In this document: piece after piece, positions 49,316-57,619 of the stretch
Numbering within the stretch: position 1 is the stretch's first letter
Layout: each line of letters begins with the position of its first letter
DNA from: Planctomycetota bacterium
GTDB taxonomy: Bacteria; Planctomycetota; MHYJ01; JACQXL01
Length of the DNA stretch: 64,000 nucleotides
Assembly (NCBI GenBank): GCA_016235865.1
Contig: JACRIK010000001.1
Coordinates: 1 to 64,000, forward strand
Direction of reading: 5' to 3'
Notes under the pieces: generated by a model
Told to the model about the DNA's origin: nothing
Databases searched by the model: none
The model's input: the letters and a program-made list of their open reading frames with translations, nothing else
Translations under genes and position numbers: made by a program

Positions 49316-50382
49316 TGAATTATGCCTTGGCGCGTAATATTATTATCTACGATGAATTAAGTAGAATCCTCCCCGCCTTTCATTCTGCCGGCATTAAAAC
49401 CATCCTCCTGGCCGGCGCGGCCCTGGGCGCCACGGTCTATGACAATATCGGCCAGCGCCAGATGGGCGATATTGACCTGTTAATCCGGCATCGGGATACG
49501 CAGAGGATAGGGGAGTTATTGGGTGATTTAGGGTATGTATTGGACACGGCCCGTTCTGATGAGGCGCATTATTCCAAGACCATTGGAGAATTCACCCTGC
49601 ACATTGACTGTCATACTGACCTTAGGCACTATCTGGACGATAAGGCATTGGCCGGCGTTTGGGCCCGCGCCGTAAAGTCCCCTCTATTAAGAGGGGATTT
49701 AGGGGTGTGTAATTCCTTTGTATTATCTCCGGAGGACACCCTCATCTACACCGCCGTGGATTCTGCCGTCTATCACGGACGCATCACCCCGACCGTCCTT
49801 AAGGATATTGAACTGATTATAAAACATTACTCTATTTCTTCTGAACTCCCCCTTAGTAAAGGGGGACAGGGGGTTGTGCGGGTAGGGGTGAGTGGGCTTG
49901 ACTGGCATCTGGTCATCCAACTCCTCAAATCCTACCGCCTGGAAACGCCTTTACACATCCTCTTTGACCGCTGTCGGAAAGAGGGCGTTCCTATCCCTGA
50001 TGAAGTGATGCATTCTCTCCATCCCCGTAAGCGTTCCTTGGAATATTATCTTTATACAATATTACTGGGCATGTCTAAATCCCCCCATCCCCCTTTTGCA
50101 AAGGGGGAGCGAGGGGGATTAGAAGATAAGGGTGTGTTAAGCGACGACCTTTCTCGAATCCTCCGCTTCCTCACCCGTCCGGCTGCCCGCTGGGAGGTAT
50201 TCCTGAACTCCTTCTTCCCGTCTTTACGTTTTGTAAAGCAGAGCTATGACCTGAATGACGAAATCCCCTCTAATAAGAGGGGCAGGGGTGTGTTACTGAC
50301 AATACTTTATCCGTTAAGATTTCTTTCGCTTATTTGGAGAATGAATAAAGCCATGTATCAATTTACACTGAGGATGTTATAG
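49315..50382 (+). CDS. uncharacterised nucleotidyltransferase-fold protein with in-frame repeat inserts
   Basis: The product is 355 residues. The N-terminal half has the NTP_transf_5-type pattern: KTILLAGAALGATVYDN, MGDIDLLI with the metal-binding D-x-D, and HIDCHTDL. Such proteins are often near surface polysaccharide or peptide-modification genes; substrate is unknown. Four stretches look foreign and match palindromic repeats in [16 protein letters not shown] (about 122-134), LPLSKGGQGVV (about 181-191), SPHPPFAKGERGGL (about 256-270) and IPSNKRGRGVL (about 320-330). None breaks the frame. Whether the protein still works is open. The start overlaps the upstream stop. Confidence 0.75.
   Translation: MNYALARNIIIYDELSRILPAFHSAGIKTILLAGAALGATVYDNIGQRQMGDIDLLIRHRDTQRIGELLGDLGYVLDTARSDEAHYSKTIGEFTLHIDCHTDLRHYLDDKALAGVWARAVKSPLLRGDLGVCNSFVLSPEDTLIYTAVDSAVYHGRITPTVLKDIELIIKHYSISSELPLSKGGQGVVRVGVSGLDWHLVIQLLKSYRLETPLHILFDRCRKEGVPIPDEVMHSLHPRKRSLEYYLYTILLGMSKSPHPPFAKGERGGLEDKGVLSDDLSRILRFLTRPAARWEVFLNSFFPSLRFVKQSYDLNDEIPSNKRGRGVLLTILYPLRFLSLIWRMNKAMYQFTLRML
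49675..49713. repeat. palindromic repeat inserted in the nucleotidyltransferase gene (1)
   Basis: GTCCCCTCTATTAAGAGGGG, then ATTTAGGGGTGTGTAATT. It matches the reverse complement of 61841-61880 almost base for base. Confidence 0.85.
49845..49876. repeat. palindromic repeat inserted in the nucleotidyltransferase gene (2)
   Basis: CTCCCCCTTAGTAAAGGGGG, then ACAGGGGGTTGTG. A variant of the same family with C5/G5 stems. Confidence 0.75.
50080..50136. repeat. palindromic repeat inserted in the nucleotidyltransferase gene (3)
   Basis: ATCCCCCTTTTGCAAAGGGGGAG lies here in shorter form as CCCCCTTTTGCAAAGGGGG, with flanking GAGGGGGATTAG and AAGGGTGTGTTAA. It encodes HPPFAKGERGGLEDKGVL. Confidence 0.75.
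50263..50296. repeat. palindromic repeat inserted in the nucleotidyltransferase gene (4)
   Basis: ATCCCCTCTAATAAGAGGGG, then CAGGGGTGTGTTAC. In frame as IPSNKRGRGVLL. Confidence 0.8.
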
Positions 50383-50403
50383 ATTAAAACAGGAGAATTC
50401 CAT

Positions 50404-50976
50404 ATGAAATGCCCTTCCTGCGGTTCTGACAATGGTGATATGTCGAAGTCATGCAATCTCTGCGGCAAGATATTAAAGGAAACGCCAAGCCCAGACGTTC
50501 AGCAGGGGCCTGAGCCCGGCGGACAGGACGACAAACTGGCCCAACTGAGACGGGAGTACGAGGCCAGAACCGAGGAACAGGCGCGCCAGGCAAAAGAACG
50601 CCGTCGCTATAAGATGAGAGACCACGGGATTACCGGCATCATCACATTTTTTATATTAAATACGCTGGCCGGGTTGCCTGGCAGTTTGCTCCCATGGAAT
50701 TTAGTACTGAATGCGGTCTTAAGCGCCATCTTCGGTTTCCCGGTCGGCTATCTGATAAGCCGCTGGGGCGGCGGCATTGGCAGGGGTGTTCTTATTTCCT
50801 GGGGATTCTTTGCCCTGTTATTGCTGGTCGTATCGGCGCCGTCAGTTTTGAGCGGCAATCTTACCTTGAATGTATTCGGCCTGTGGATTGGAATCACGTT
50901 GCTTAAGGGCCTGATTATGGGCATCATACCAGGGGCAATTATCGGGTACCACGTGATGCTTTCTGAGGGCGGGTGA
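50404..50976 (+). CDS. zinc-ribbon membrane protein
   Basis: The product is 190 residues, preceded by AGGAG. CPSC...CNLC (residues 3-21) forms a zinc ribbon. A charged helix (LRREYEARTEEQARQAKERRRY) follows, then four membrane segments with Gly-rich ends (GFPVGYLISRWGGGIGRG). This layout recurs in small planctomycete-like membrane proteins of unknown role. It begins 21 nt after the nucleotidyltransferase gene. Confidence 0.72.
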   Translation: MKCPSCGSDNGDMSKSCNLCGKILKETPSPDVQQGPEPGGQDDKLAQLRREYEARTEEQARQAKERRRYKMRDHGITGIITFFILNTLAGLPGSLLPWNLVLNAVLSAIFGFPVGYLISRWGGGIGRGVLISWGFFALLLLVVSAPSVLSGNLTLNVFGLWIGITLLKGLIMGIIPGAIIGYHVMLSEGG

Positions 50977-51062
50977 AGAGGCAATGTGTCAATTAACGCT
51001 GAGGATGTAATAATTTGCACAACAGGATTAAACGGTTTAAACTGATTAAGATAGGAGTAGAT

Positions 51063-51842
51063 ATGAACTCAGAGAGACCGCGTCCAGCGAAAACCACCGC
51101 TATTGTTCTTCTGGTGCTGGCTGGTTTGATGTTCGCCGGCCTCGGTTGCACCGGCATAAAACAGTCGGAAATGGATGCCAAGAACAGGGAAATAAAGACC
51201 CTGAATGAGCAACTGGCCGAGGCGTCCAGGAATGAGGCCTTCTTAGTAAATTCAATCAAGGCGCAGAGCATCGAAATAGAGAAGAGAGGCGAAAACATTA
51301 GGGAATTGCGAATAGAGATGAGAAAACTGCTGGTCAAGATGATTGGCCTTCCCGAAGCGGATATGCCTTATGTGGATGAGTACTTTACGAAGATGTTAGA
51401 TTTGACAAAGGGCTCGGAACTTAAACCTAATCCAGGTCAAACTATTGAGGATATATCGTTTGCACTTCGGGTTAGCCCTGATAACAGTCCTATTTCGCCC
51501 ACCGCCATCTTCAAGTCAGGCGACCGGCGCATCTATGCCTGCTTTAAGAATCAGGGCGTGCTTGAGGGGCTGGCTAAAGTGATTACCCGATGGATGAATA
51601 AAACAACTAATGAGGTTATCGGATTAGATACCAAGGCCCTAAATCCCGGTGTTTCCGATAACTTCATCTGGCGTGAGAAGAAGGACGGCTGGCCAGCCGG
51701 GGAATATCTGGTGGAACTCTTCAGCACCGATATATTAACCCGCATTGCCCAGGGCGCGTTTATGGTTCTGCCGGAGCACAAGAAAGAAAAGCCTAAGGAA
51801 GATACGCCCGATAAATCCAGAGAACCGGATAGTCCAAAGTAG
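51063..51842 (+). CDS. probable lipoprotein with coiled coil, function unknown
   Basis: The product is 259 residues from ATG 51063 (AGGAG upstream). The 16 residues added by an earlier ATG come from a repeat-like ATTAAACGG stretch. A hydrophobic N-terminus ends AGLGCTG, a possible but non-canonical lipobox. Residues about 35-90 are a coiled coil (REIKTLNEQLAEASRNEAF). A beta-rich domain (RIYACFKNQGVLEG ... DGWPAGEYLVELFSTD) and a charged KKEKPKEDTPDK tail follow. It is 19 nt upstream of the protease gene. Confidence 0.65.
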   Translation: MNSERPRPAKTTAIVLLVLAGLMFAGLGCTGIKQSEMDAKNREIKTLNEQLAEASRNEAFLVNSIKAQSIEIEKRGENIRELRIEMRKLLVKMIGLPEADMPYVDEYFTKMLDLTKGSELKPNPGQTIEDISFALRVSPDNSPISPTAIFKSGDRRIYACFKNQGVLEGLAKVITRWMNKTTNEVIGLDTKALNPGVSDNFIWREKKDGWPAGEYLVELFSTDILTRIAQGAFMVLPEHKKEKPKEDTPDKSREPDSPK

Positions 51843-51861
51843 TGTGATAGAATTCTAACCT

Positions 51862-53940
51862 ATGTCAGCTAACGCCATCAAGTGGATATGTCTTGGGCTA
51901 ATCGGAATAGCATTATGCCTGCTGCTTGTCTTCTATATCCTCGGAAGCTGGCATTTTCAATCGCCTAAAGATACGCCGGCACTAACAGGCACATCAGTTC
52001 CTGATGTTCCTATAAGCAATAGCCCGGCTGCCCAAATAGTGTATTCCTTTGGGCTGGAGCCGTTATCCGACGATGAATACCAGGCCATACCTGAGGCCGT
52101 GGTTCCATCTGATGCGCCGAGGTTGCTACCTGCTGTTTGGTCATTGGCCCATAAGATGCCTCCAGCCGGAGCGCAGGGGCACCAGGGTTCCTGCACTGCC
52201 TGGGCCGTGGCCTATGCCTTAAAGAGTTATCAGGAGGAGGTGGAACGGAACTGGGGGCTGGACCACCCCGGACACCTGTTCAGCCCGGCTTATGTTTATA
52301 ACCAGCTGAACCGTGGCCGTGATAGGGGAATATCCATAAAAGGGGCCCTGAATTTATTGTCCGCACAAGGATGCGCTACTTTAGCGGCTATGCCTTATAA
52401 TTCCTACGACTCGTCAACTAAGCCATCTGACCGGGCTAAGGATGAAGCCAGGAGTTATAAGATTGCCTCTTGGGCGCGGATTAATAAGAATCAGGATACC
52501 ATTAAGCAGTTCCTGGTAAGCGGATATCCCCTGATTATTGGCATAATGACCGGCAGTAACCTGGGTCAGGAAAACCTGATTAAGGCAAATTATATCTATC
52601 GGAGCTTGGGGGAAGAAAAGTGGGATTGGCACGCCGCTATACTGGTCGGTTACAACGATGAAAAATCCGCCTACCGGTTCCTGAATTCCTGGGGCACGGA
52701 CTGGGGTGAGAATGGCTATGCCTGGATTGATTATGACTTCTTCCCCAAGGTCTGCCGCGAGATATTTTACTGCCGTGATGCCGGAGAAGAGCCGGTCAGG
52801 GAGACCCGGGAACCCGGCAAGGTCTCTATTAGAATATCGCCGCCTAATGCGCCGTCTAATCTTAGGGCCGAGTATTTTGGTTTAGACCGGGTTTATCTGA
52901 CCTGGAATGATAATTCAGACAATGAGGCGGGCTTTATAATCGAACAGCGCACTGAACAATCCAGCTTTAGGCCGTTTGGTTTAGTTGCCGCCAATGTAAC
53001 TACCTACCTGAAGCCAAACCTCGCCGTTTCCACCACTTATTATTACCGTATCCGGGCCGATAATGTCGGTGGTTATAGTGACTATTCCAACGAGGTATCA
53101 ATCACGACTAAAGATATATCCCAAAGGATTATCGTGGTTCGGAACGACATATGCGATGGGAGTAAAAGGTTCGATGGTAATTATGACCGGATAGAAGACG
53201 TTCTGAAGCGATGGCGTTTTCCCCATACCGTGGTGGGCAAGTCAGAGTTTGACAAGGATTCTTATCTGCTGGATGACAAGATAATGGTTATCTTCAATTG
53301 TAACCGCCATGGGAATCATTGCTGTAATCCTAATCATACTATCATCTCTAAAGAAGACGGAACGGCGCTTAAATGCCAGGGTGCTGGAGATTGTCTGAGG
53401 CACAATACTAAACTTAGCGATAAAAGCATTGAAAAGATACGCCAATTTGTAGGAAACGGTGGCTGCCTTTTTACTGAGGATCGACAATTTGATGAAATAA
53501 TCAGTAGGACATTTAAGAATTTGCTGACTTATACAGGGGTGTATATCGACAATAGCCTGAAATGGGAGGAGGAAACGGTTAAGGTACTTCCGGTTATAAC
53601 CAATTCGTCTTACGTACTGTTAGATGGTATATTTGACGGGAGTCAGACTGAAGAGTCTGACATTACCATAAAAATCCATAATTATAGTACTGATATAAAA
53701 ATATTGGACAAGGATACTGTTACGGTTTTGTTGATGAGTCCGGATGTGTCGGGTGATGATAATGATGCTGATGGCATTGTGGCCGTAACATTTAAATATT
53801 ACTCCAGTCCGGAGAAATACGGCCGGGTAGTGCATCTGATGGGGCATCTAACCGGACAGGGGCTACAGAATACCGACCTGGCATTGGTGAAATTGCTGGT
53901 CAATTTACTCAGGGATTATAATGCCCGGGGCGGGAAATAG
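51862..53940 (+). CDS. membrane-tethered papain-like (C1A) protease with FnIII and GATase-like C-terminal domain
   Basis: The product is 692 residues. One N-terminal membrane anchor lies at about 8-28. The papain domain spans about 85-300, with QGSCTAWA (Cys111), WDWHAAILVGYND (His257) and FLNSWGTDWGENGYAW (Asn275), so the catalytic triad is complete. The FnIII domain is about 325-415 (APSNLRAEYFGLDRVYLTWND). Residues about 425-690 have the motif RQFVGNGGCLFTEDRQFDEI, like DUF4159/ThuA-type class I glutaminase-like folds, and a Cys-rich HGNHCCNPNHTI segment that may bind metal. It probably acts outside the cytoplasm. Its position behind the giant surface proteins suggests processing or turnover of them, which is inference. 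Confidence 0.85.
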   Translation: MSANAIKWICLGLIGIALCLLLVFYILGSWHFQSPKDTPALTGTSVPDVPISNSPAAQIVYSFGLEPLSDDEYQAIPEAVVPSDAPRLLPAVWSLAHKMPPAGAQGHQGSCTAWAVAYALKSYQEEVERNWGLDHPGHLFSPAYVYNQLNRGRDRGISIKGALNLLSAQGCATLAAMPYNSYDSSTKPSDRAKDEARSYKIASWARINKNQDTIKQFLVSGYPLIIGIMTGSNLGQENLIKANYIYRSLGEEKWDWHAAILVGYNDEKSAYRFLNSWGTDWGENGYAWIDYDFFPKVCREIFYCRDAGEEPVRETREPGKVSIRISPPNAPSNLRAEYFGLDRVYLTWNDNSDNEAGFIIEQRTEQSSFRPFGLVAANVTTYLKPNLAVSTTYYYRIRADNVGGYSDYSNEVSITTKDISQRIIVVRNDICDGSKRFDGNYDRIEDVLKRWRFPHTVVGKSEFDKDSYLLDDKIMVIFNCNRHGNHCCNPNHTIISKEDGTALKCQGAGDCLRHNTKLSDKSIEKIRQFVGNGGCLFTEDRQFDEIISRTFKNLLTYTGVYIDNSLKWEEETVKVLPVITNSSYVLLDGIFDGSQTEESDITIKIHNYSTDIKILDKDTVTVLLMSPDVSGDDNDADGIVAVTFKYYSSPEKYGRVVHLMGHLTGQGLQNTDLALVKLLVNLLRDYNARGGK

Positions 53941-53978
53941 GAGTCGATTATTCCGGGGACGCCTGGCCTAATTATTTG

Positions 53979-54200
53979 TTAGAGCGCATTGAATTCCTCA
54001 GCGGTTATGCCGGCTTGTTTGATTAGCTTCCTCAAAATACCCGGTCCCAATTCATGGTGTTGCGGGATGGATAGGGTGTAAAAATAACCGGCTCTGGTCA
54101 GCATCAGATGTGAACCTTTTTGCCGGGCGATTGTCCAGCCGATGCGTTGGAACTTCTTGACGGCCTCGGCTCCGGAACAGGTTTTTATCTTCTCGGACAT
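53979..54200 (-). CDS. hicA: HicA-type mRNA interferase toxin
   Basis: The product is 73 residues with the double-stranded-RNA-binding-like HicA fold. The catalytic His31 is in RQKGSHLML, followed by YTLSIPQHHELGPGILRKLIKQAG, the family signature. It starts immediately after hicB. It cleaves mRNA when free of its antitoxin. It sits near the right end of the accessory island. Confidence 0.9.
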   Translation of the reverse strand: MSEKIKTCSGAEAVKKFQRIGWTIARQKGSHLMLTRAGYFYTLSIPQHHELGPGILRKLIKQAGITAEEFNAL

Positions 54201-54401
54201 TTATAGATTAACCGCAATGGCCTTTTTATGGTTAAACCGGGCCTTTTCCTCCATTACCTCCAGCCAGCCCGCGACGGCTTCCCTGATATTCTTTATGGCA
54301 TCCTGTTTGGTTTTGCCTTGGGACAGACAGCCAGGTAACGCCGGCACCTCAGCCACAAAATATCCTTTTTCGTCCTGTTCAATCTTGACATACAATTTCA
54401 T
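54201..54401 (-). CDS. hicB: HicB-type antitoxin
   Basis: The product is 66 residues. The partial RNase H-like HicB fold shows KIEQDEKGYFVAEVPALPGCLSQGKTKQDAIKNIREA. No separate C-terminal DNA-binding domain is present (short form). AGGAG precedes the ATG. Gene order is antitoxin then toxin with no gap. Confidence 0.9.
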   Translation of the reverse strand: MKLYVKIEQDEKGYFVAEVPALPGCLSQGKTKQDAIKNIREAVAGWLEVMEEKARFNHKKAIAVNL

Positions 54402-54428
54402 AATTGAATCTCCTACTATCTATATGAT

Positions 54429-54457
54429 ATTATATCTATAATGATGTAAGGAGTCAA
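54429..54457 (-). promoter_or_regulatory. hicBA promoter
   Basis: Minus strand TTGACT (54457-54452), 17 bp, TATAAT (54434-54429). The leader is about 22 nt with AGGAG. The surrounding ATGATATTATAT words give dyad symmetry that could bind the HicAB complex. Confidence 0.82.
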
Positions 54458-54474
54458 GTAAAATCTGTAGCCCA

Positions 54475-54502
54475 CCCCGCCCCGAATGCTTTCGGAGCGG
54501 GG
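54475..54502. repeat. hairpin with CCGAATGCTTTCGG core, copy 3
   Basis: CCCCGC and GCGGGG arms enclose the palindromic core (reverse of CCGAAAGCATTCGG). It lies between the end of the minus-strand 54525 gene and the hicBA promoter and may act as terminator. Confidence 0.7.
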
Positions 54503-54524
54503 TATCTACTCACCGGGTCTGTCC

Positions 54525-55313
54525 CTACGCATTCCGTCCGATTACCACATGCAGCAGGAACATGTTCATGTCCATCTCCCAGCCGCAGAAGCTCTTGCCG
54601 TCCGTCAGGGTGGGCGCGAATTCCGCGCACAGGGCCGGGTCGCGCATATGGTTGAGCAACATAGCATTGATGGCATTCTCCGCGTCCATAATGCCTTGGC
54701 CGTATTCGGACTTAATCACCGCCATGCCGCCCTGGACCAGCCGTTGCTGGAGCGCGGCCTTTAATGCCGAGCGCTCCCGGGTAGTCACGATGCAATAGGG
54801 CGCGCCGTCCACTGTCCAGGACGGGGCTATCCAGCCCACCGCGCTCTTTTCCCCGGCCAGGAAATGCACCGCCACCGGCACCACCGAACGGGCCTTCTTG
54901 CTTCCGGTCAGCCGATAGACCGTATTAGACGCCTCCTTTATCCAGTCCTCGACCGAGGAATCAATCTTCTCCTTGTAGAGTTTGGCGTTGTCCGCGTACT
55001 GCTTGTTCAGGTTCTTGAGCCATTTTTTGTATTTGGTGACCATATTCTGGCCCTGGGCATTGATGATTTCCTGGGCCGTCTTGCCGTGCTTGGAGATAAA
55101 GGCCGGGTTAATCATCTCCTTATATGCCCGGTTGGCCGGAATGGCCATCATAGATATGAACCGCTCGTCAAACCCGACCTTCTTAATCAGGCGCTGATAG
55201 GCGTAGATGGCCGCGTTCTTGGTGTTCTCCTGGTAGCGCTTGGACATATCCTCAGGCACCGTCCAGCGCTCCGGCACATAGAGAAACATCTCTAACTCTT
55301 TTATGAACTCCAT
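54525..55313 (-). CDS. unrecognised protein downstream of a GTTACA dyad
   Basis: The product is 262 residues from ATG 55313, which has GGGGTGAG upstream (GTG 55322 is less likely). It is mostly helical with basic stretches (KYKKWLKNLNKQYADNAKLYKEKI) and a short beta/hydrophobic part (SVVPVAVHFLAGEKSAVGWIAPSW, abridged) ending FLLHVVIGRNA. There is no signal peptide or Cys motif. I recognise no family. It shares with the 1743 gene the GTTACA dyad directly before its start, so the two may belong to one regulated or mobile class. Confidence 0.65.
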   Translation of the reverse strand: MEFIKELEMFLYVPERWTVPEDMSKRYQENTKNAAIYAYQRLIKKVGFDERFISMMAIPANRAYKEMINPAFISKHGKTAQEIINAQGQNMVTKYKKWLKNLNKQYADNAKLYKEKIDSSVEDWIKEASNTVYRLTGSKKARSVVPVAVHFLAGEKSAVGWIAPSWTVDGAPYCIVTTRERSALKAALQQRLVQGGMAVIKSEYGQGIMDAENAINAMLLNHMRDPALCAEFAPTLTDGKSFCGWEMDMNMFLLHVVIGRNA

Positions 55314-55339
55314 ATTTCTCACCCCCCTTCGTGGAAGGG

Positions 55340-55420
55340 GTTACACGGGGTTACAGGATGTTACAAGCGGTTGCAGTAACCTCTTGTAACTTATCGTAAC
55401 TTCTTGTAACCTTATGTAAC
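55340..55420. repeat. 10-bp-periodic GTTACA / TGTAAC dyad, copy 2
   Basis: GTTACA at 55340, 55350 and 55360, GTTGCA at 55370, then GTAAC at 55376 and TGTAAC or GTAAC at 55385, 55396, 55405 and 55415. Spacing is 10 bp nearly throughout. On the minus strand it ends just before a CCCCTTC/GAAGGGG hairpin overlapping the Shine-Dalgarno of the 54525-55313 gene. Confidence 0.88.
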
Positions 55421-55429
55421 CATCATTCG

Positions 55430-55990
55430 TTCCCACAGATAATATACCCATCTCTTACCGGAAAACAAGTGGAATCTGAAAAATATCCGTAAATATTTTG
55501 CATCCCGATTATTAAACTAGAGTAGGGCTGGTAGATACCTATCCCGTATATGGCGGTTCGGATGATATGGCCTGGCCGGCCTTATTATATCGCACGCCCT
55601 GCCGCACCATCAGGGACGGTGTATGCTAAGGTTAGGGATATGGTTCCCTACATTGCTGATGGCGGTATCATATGGTCTGGCATGCGCTACCTGACCACCC
55701 AATAGCCCATCGCATATCTTCTGGGCCGGCTTTGCTTACCTTATCCTATTAGGTAGTGTATGATATGGTATTGGTATCCATACCGTATGGACTGATATGC
55801 CATAGCATACATAAGTGCGTATTCTACCGCAAGGTATAAGCTACCTAACCGTATAATATGACGTAGGTTATGGTAAGAACTGATATACCCTACAGTATAA
55901 ACCGTCATTCCTTACGGTCAGGTATGTGGGTAGGGGGGGTGGGGGAGGGGGTAGGGTACGGTAGGGTACGGCGTGTGATAGATAGGTATC
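55430..55990. other. right odd-composition non-coding segment ending in G-tracts
   Basis: No supported ORF over about 560 bp. It is full of short GATATGG/GGTATC/TATACC-like words and mini-palindromes (for example TGGTATCCATACCG with GTATGG) and avoids long A or T runs. It ends with G-runs at 55928-55930, 55933-55939, 55941-55945, 55947-55951 and 55954-55956, then TACGGTAGGGTACGG. Similar in style and orientation to 23490-24120. Confidence 0.6.
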
Positions 55991-56023
55991 TGGGTGTAGG
56001 TGGTTGAGAGTCAATCTGAGATA

Positions 56024-56260
56024 TTATAGGTCATTATTATCATGTCTTTTCGCGGCCAGTCGGTATGTAATCCAGGCCGCCCCGGAGGGCAGTCCAAGCA
56101 CCACTGCCAGGAAGAGTAGCCGGTCCAGCCAGACCGAGACATAGGGGATAATCCTGCCGTGGCCCAGGACAAAGGTGATACCGAGGTATAATGCCGGCAG
56201 GAGCACGGCAATAAATACCGCGGCGCAGATAAGAATGCCTTTTACCTTTGGATTACTCAT
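56024..56260 (-). CDS. small two-helix membrane protein
   Basis: The product is 78 residues: two hydrophobic segments (ILICAAVFIAVLLPALYLGI and LFLAVVLGLPSGAAW) and a basic C-terminus. No family recognised. Three small membrane genes (56024-56959) lie in the same direction with 2-8 nt gaps and form a likely operon. Confidence 0.6.
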   Translation of the reverse strand: MSNPKVKGILICAAVFIAVLLPALYLGITFVLGHGRIIPYVSVWLDRLLFLAVVLGLPSGAAWITYRLAAKRHDNNDL

Positions 56261-56262
56261 AT

Positions 56263-56607
56263 TTAACTATGGTTGATAATAATGACCAGATAAATAAATG
56301 AGGCGATGTTGAGCAGGGACAGAACGCCGGGGAATAGTATCCGGCCGGAGTGTCTTGTAGATAATGTGAGCATGACATTAAAGAGCGCCAACAGGGTTGC
56401 AACAGCCGAGGATGCGATTCCAGCCAGCATCAAGCCACCCAGTCCGATGACAAATAAATGGCCTATCAATGGCGGGAAATTACCGTTGCCCCAGCCGCTC
56501 ATCTGCCACTTGCCGATAATCACGACTATCACGCACAATACGGTAACCAGACAGAAGAAGACACCTGTCCAGTTTACAATCCTGATGTGTGTCCGTTGCG
56601 ATATCAT
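56263..56607 (-). CDS. small membrane protein, three to four helices
   Basis: The product is 114 residues from ATG 56607 (GGTGGG upstream); GTG 56622 is possible. Hydrophobic segments include VNWTGVFFCLVTVLCVIVVI and GHLFVIGLGGLMLAGIASSA. No motif recognised. It sits between two similar small membrane genes. Confidence 0.6.
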   Translation of the reverse strand: MISQRTHIRIVNWTGVFFCLVTVLCVIVVIIGKWQMSGWGNGNFPPLIGHLFVIGLGGLMLAGIASSAVATLLALFNVMLTLSTRHSGRILFPGVLSLLNIASFIYLVIIINHS

Positions 56608-56614
56608 ATTCGTA

Positions 56615-56959
56615 TTACCCACCCATCAGCAGTCCGAGGGCCATTATCCCGACCATACCGATAAGGATTATCAGATTGAAGATGAGGCCGAGGATAGCCA
56701 AGACCTTCTTTCTATCCCGGGCCAGAAGGCCGACTATGCCAAAGGCCAGGCCGGCCAGATTAAGGACAAATCCGCCAATCATGATTAATCCCAGGATGAC
56801 GGCGCTGGCGGATTTGTCGTCTATGCCTCCCGGCGTGCTGACTTCCATGATACCGGCAGCCGCCAGAAGAAGAAAGTCTGCCACGCCCATTACCAGGGAT
56901 ATGATAAATGAGGCAATCCCGAATCCGGAGTGTCTCAGCGGTCTGGTTTCTTCAGTCAT
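56615..56959 (-). CDS. DUF4190-like small membrane protein
   Basis: The product is 114 residues from ATG 56959, chosen for AGGAGG directly upstream. It begins RHSGFGIASFIISLVMG and contains VLNLAGLAFGIVGLLARDRKKVLAILGLIFNL, the pattern of DUF4190-type proteins (hydrophobic hairpins with a polar loop). Function unknown. Confidence 0.68.
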   Translation of the reverse strand: MTEETRPLRHSGFGIASFIISLVMGVADFLLLAAAGIMEVSTPGGIDDKSASAVILGLIMIGGFVLNLAGLAFGIVGLLARDRKKVLAILGLIFNLIILIGMVGIMALGLLMGG

Positions 56960-57001
56960 AAATCCTCCTATCTGCAACCACCTCAAGTGGCGCGAGCTCC
57001 T

Positions 57002-57619
57002 CTAACCGGGTTTAGCGGCGGAAACCGCATAATACATCGATGCCGAGGCTAAGCTGATCCAGAAAAAGGTCGGGATAACACCAACACACAGGCAAATAAT
57101 TCCGCCGATAATAATCGGGATTGACAATAGCCCGATCAGGAATATCTTTAAGGTATAGCCGCGGGTCATAATCCAGCTCTGCGCAATGGCGTCACCCGCG
57201 TCTGCCTTGCCTTCCATCACCAGATAGGGCACAAAGGCCAGCTTGCAGGCGAAGATGATGCCGGGCACAATCAACATGATAAATCCGGTCGTGATTATAA
57301 TTGTGGTCAACAGAGAGGCCAAGAGCACATTGCCGTAGTTCTTAAATCCGGCAAAAAGGTCTTCCACCTGTATTTGCTCGCCCCGGGCGGCTTTGAGATT
57401 GACCAGCATCGTGCCGTATGATAACGGCCAGCCGACCATAATGCCATAGATATAACCCAGGCAAAAAGGCATGAAGTTTGGGGTAGTCAGGAGGAAGAGG
57501 ATGAAATTCACCAAAAGGAGCATGAGAAATGTTTTCCATAAACGTCTCCAGGCATGACCGTAACAGGCAAAGACCTTAGCCTGAGGGGGAGGTACTAACA
57601 GATTTATTTCGTCAGCCAT
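57002..57619 (-). CDS. polytopic membrane protein, DUF975/YciC-like
   Basis: The product is 205 residues, preceded by AGGAGG. It has about five helices, with LLVNFILFLLTTPNFMPFC and the motif GIIFACKLAFVPYLVMEGKADAGDAIAQSWIMTRG (abridged family signature P-G-I-x-x-x-x-x-x-F-x-P-Y-L, E-x-x-x-x-x-A-I-x-x-S-W-x-M-x-x-G). Such proteins are uncharacterised envelope proteins. It lies next to the small membrane genes and downstream of atpD. Confidence 0.7.
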   Translation of the reverse strand: MADEINLLVPPPQAKVFACYGHAWRRLWKTFLMLLLVNFILFLLTTPNFMPFCLGYIYGIMVGWPLSYGTMLVNLKAARGEQIQVEDLFAGFKNYGNVLLASLLTTIIITTGFIMLIVPGIIFACKLAFVPYLVMEGKADAGDAIAQSWIMTRGYTLKIFLIGLLSIPIIIGGIICLCVGVIPTFFWISLASASMYYAVSAAKPG

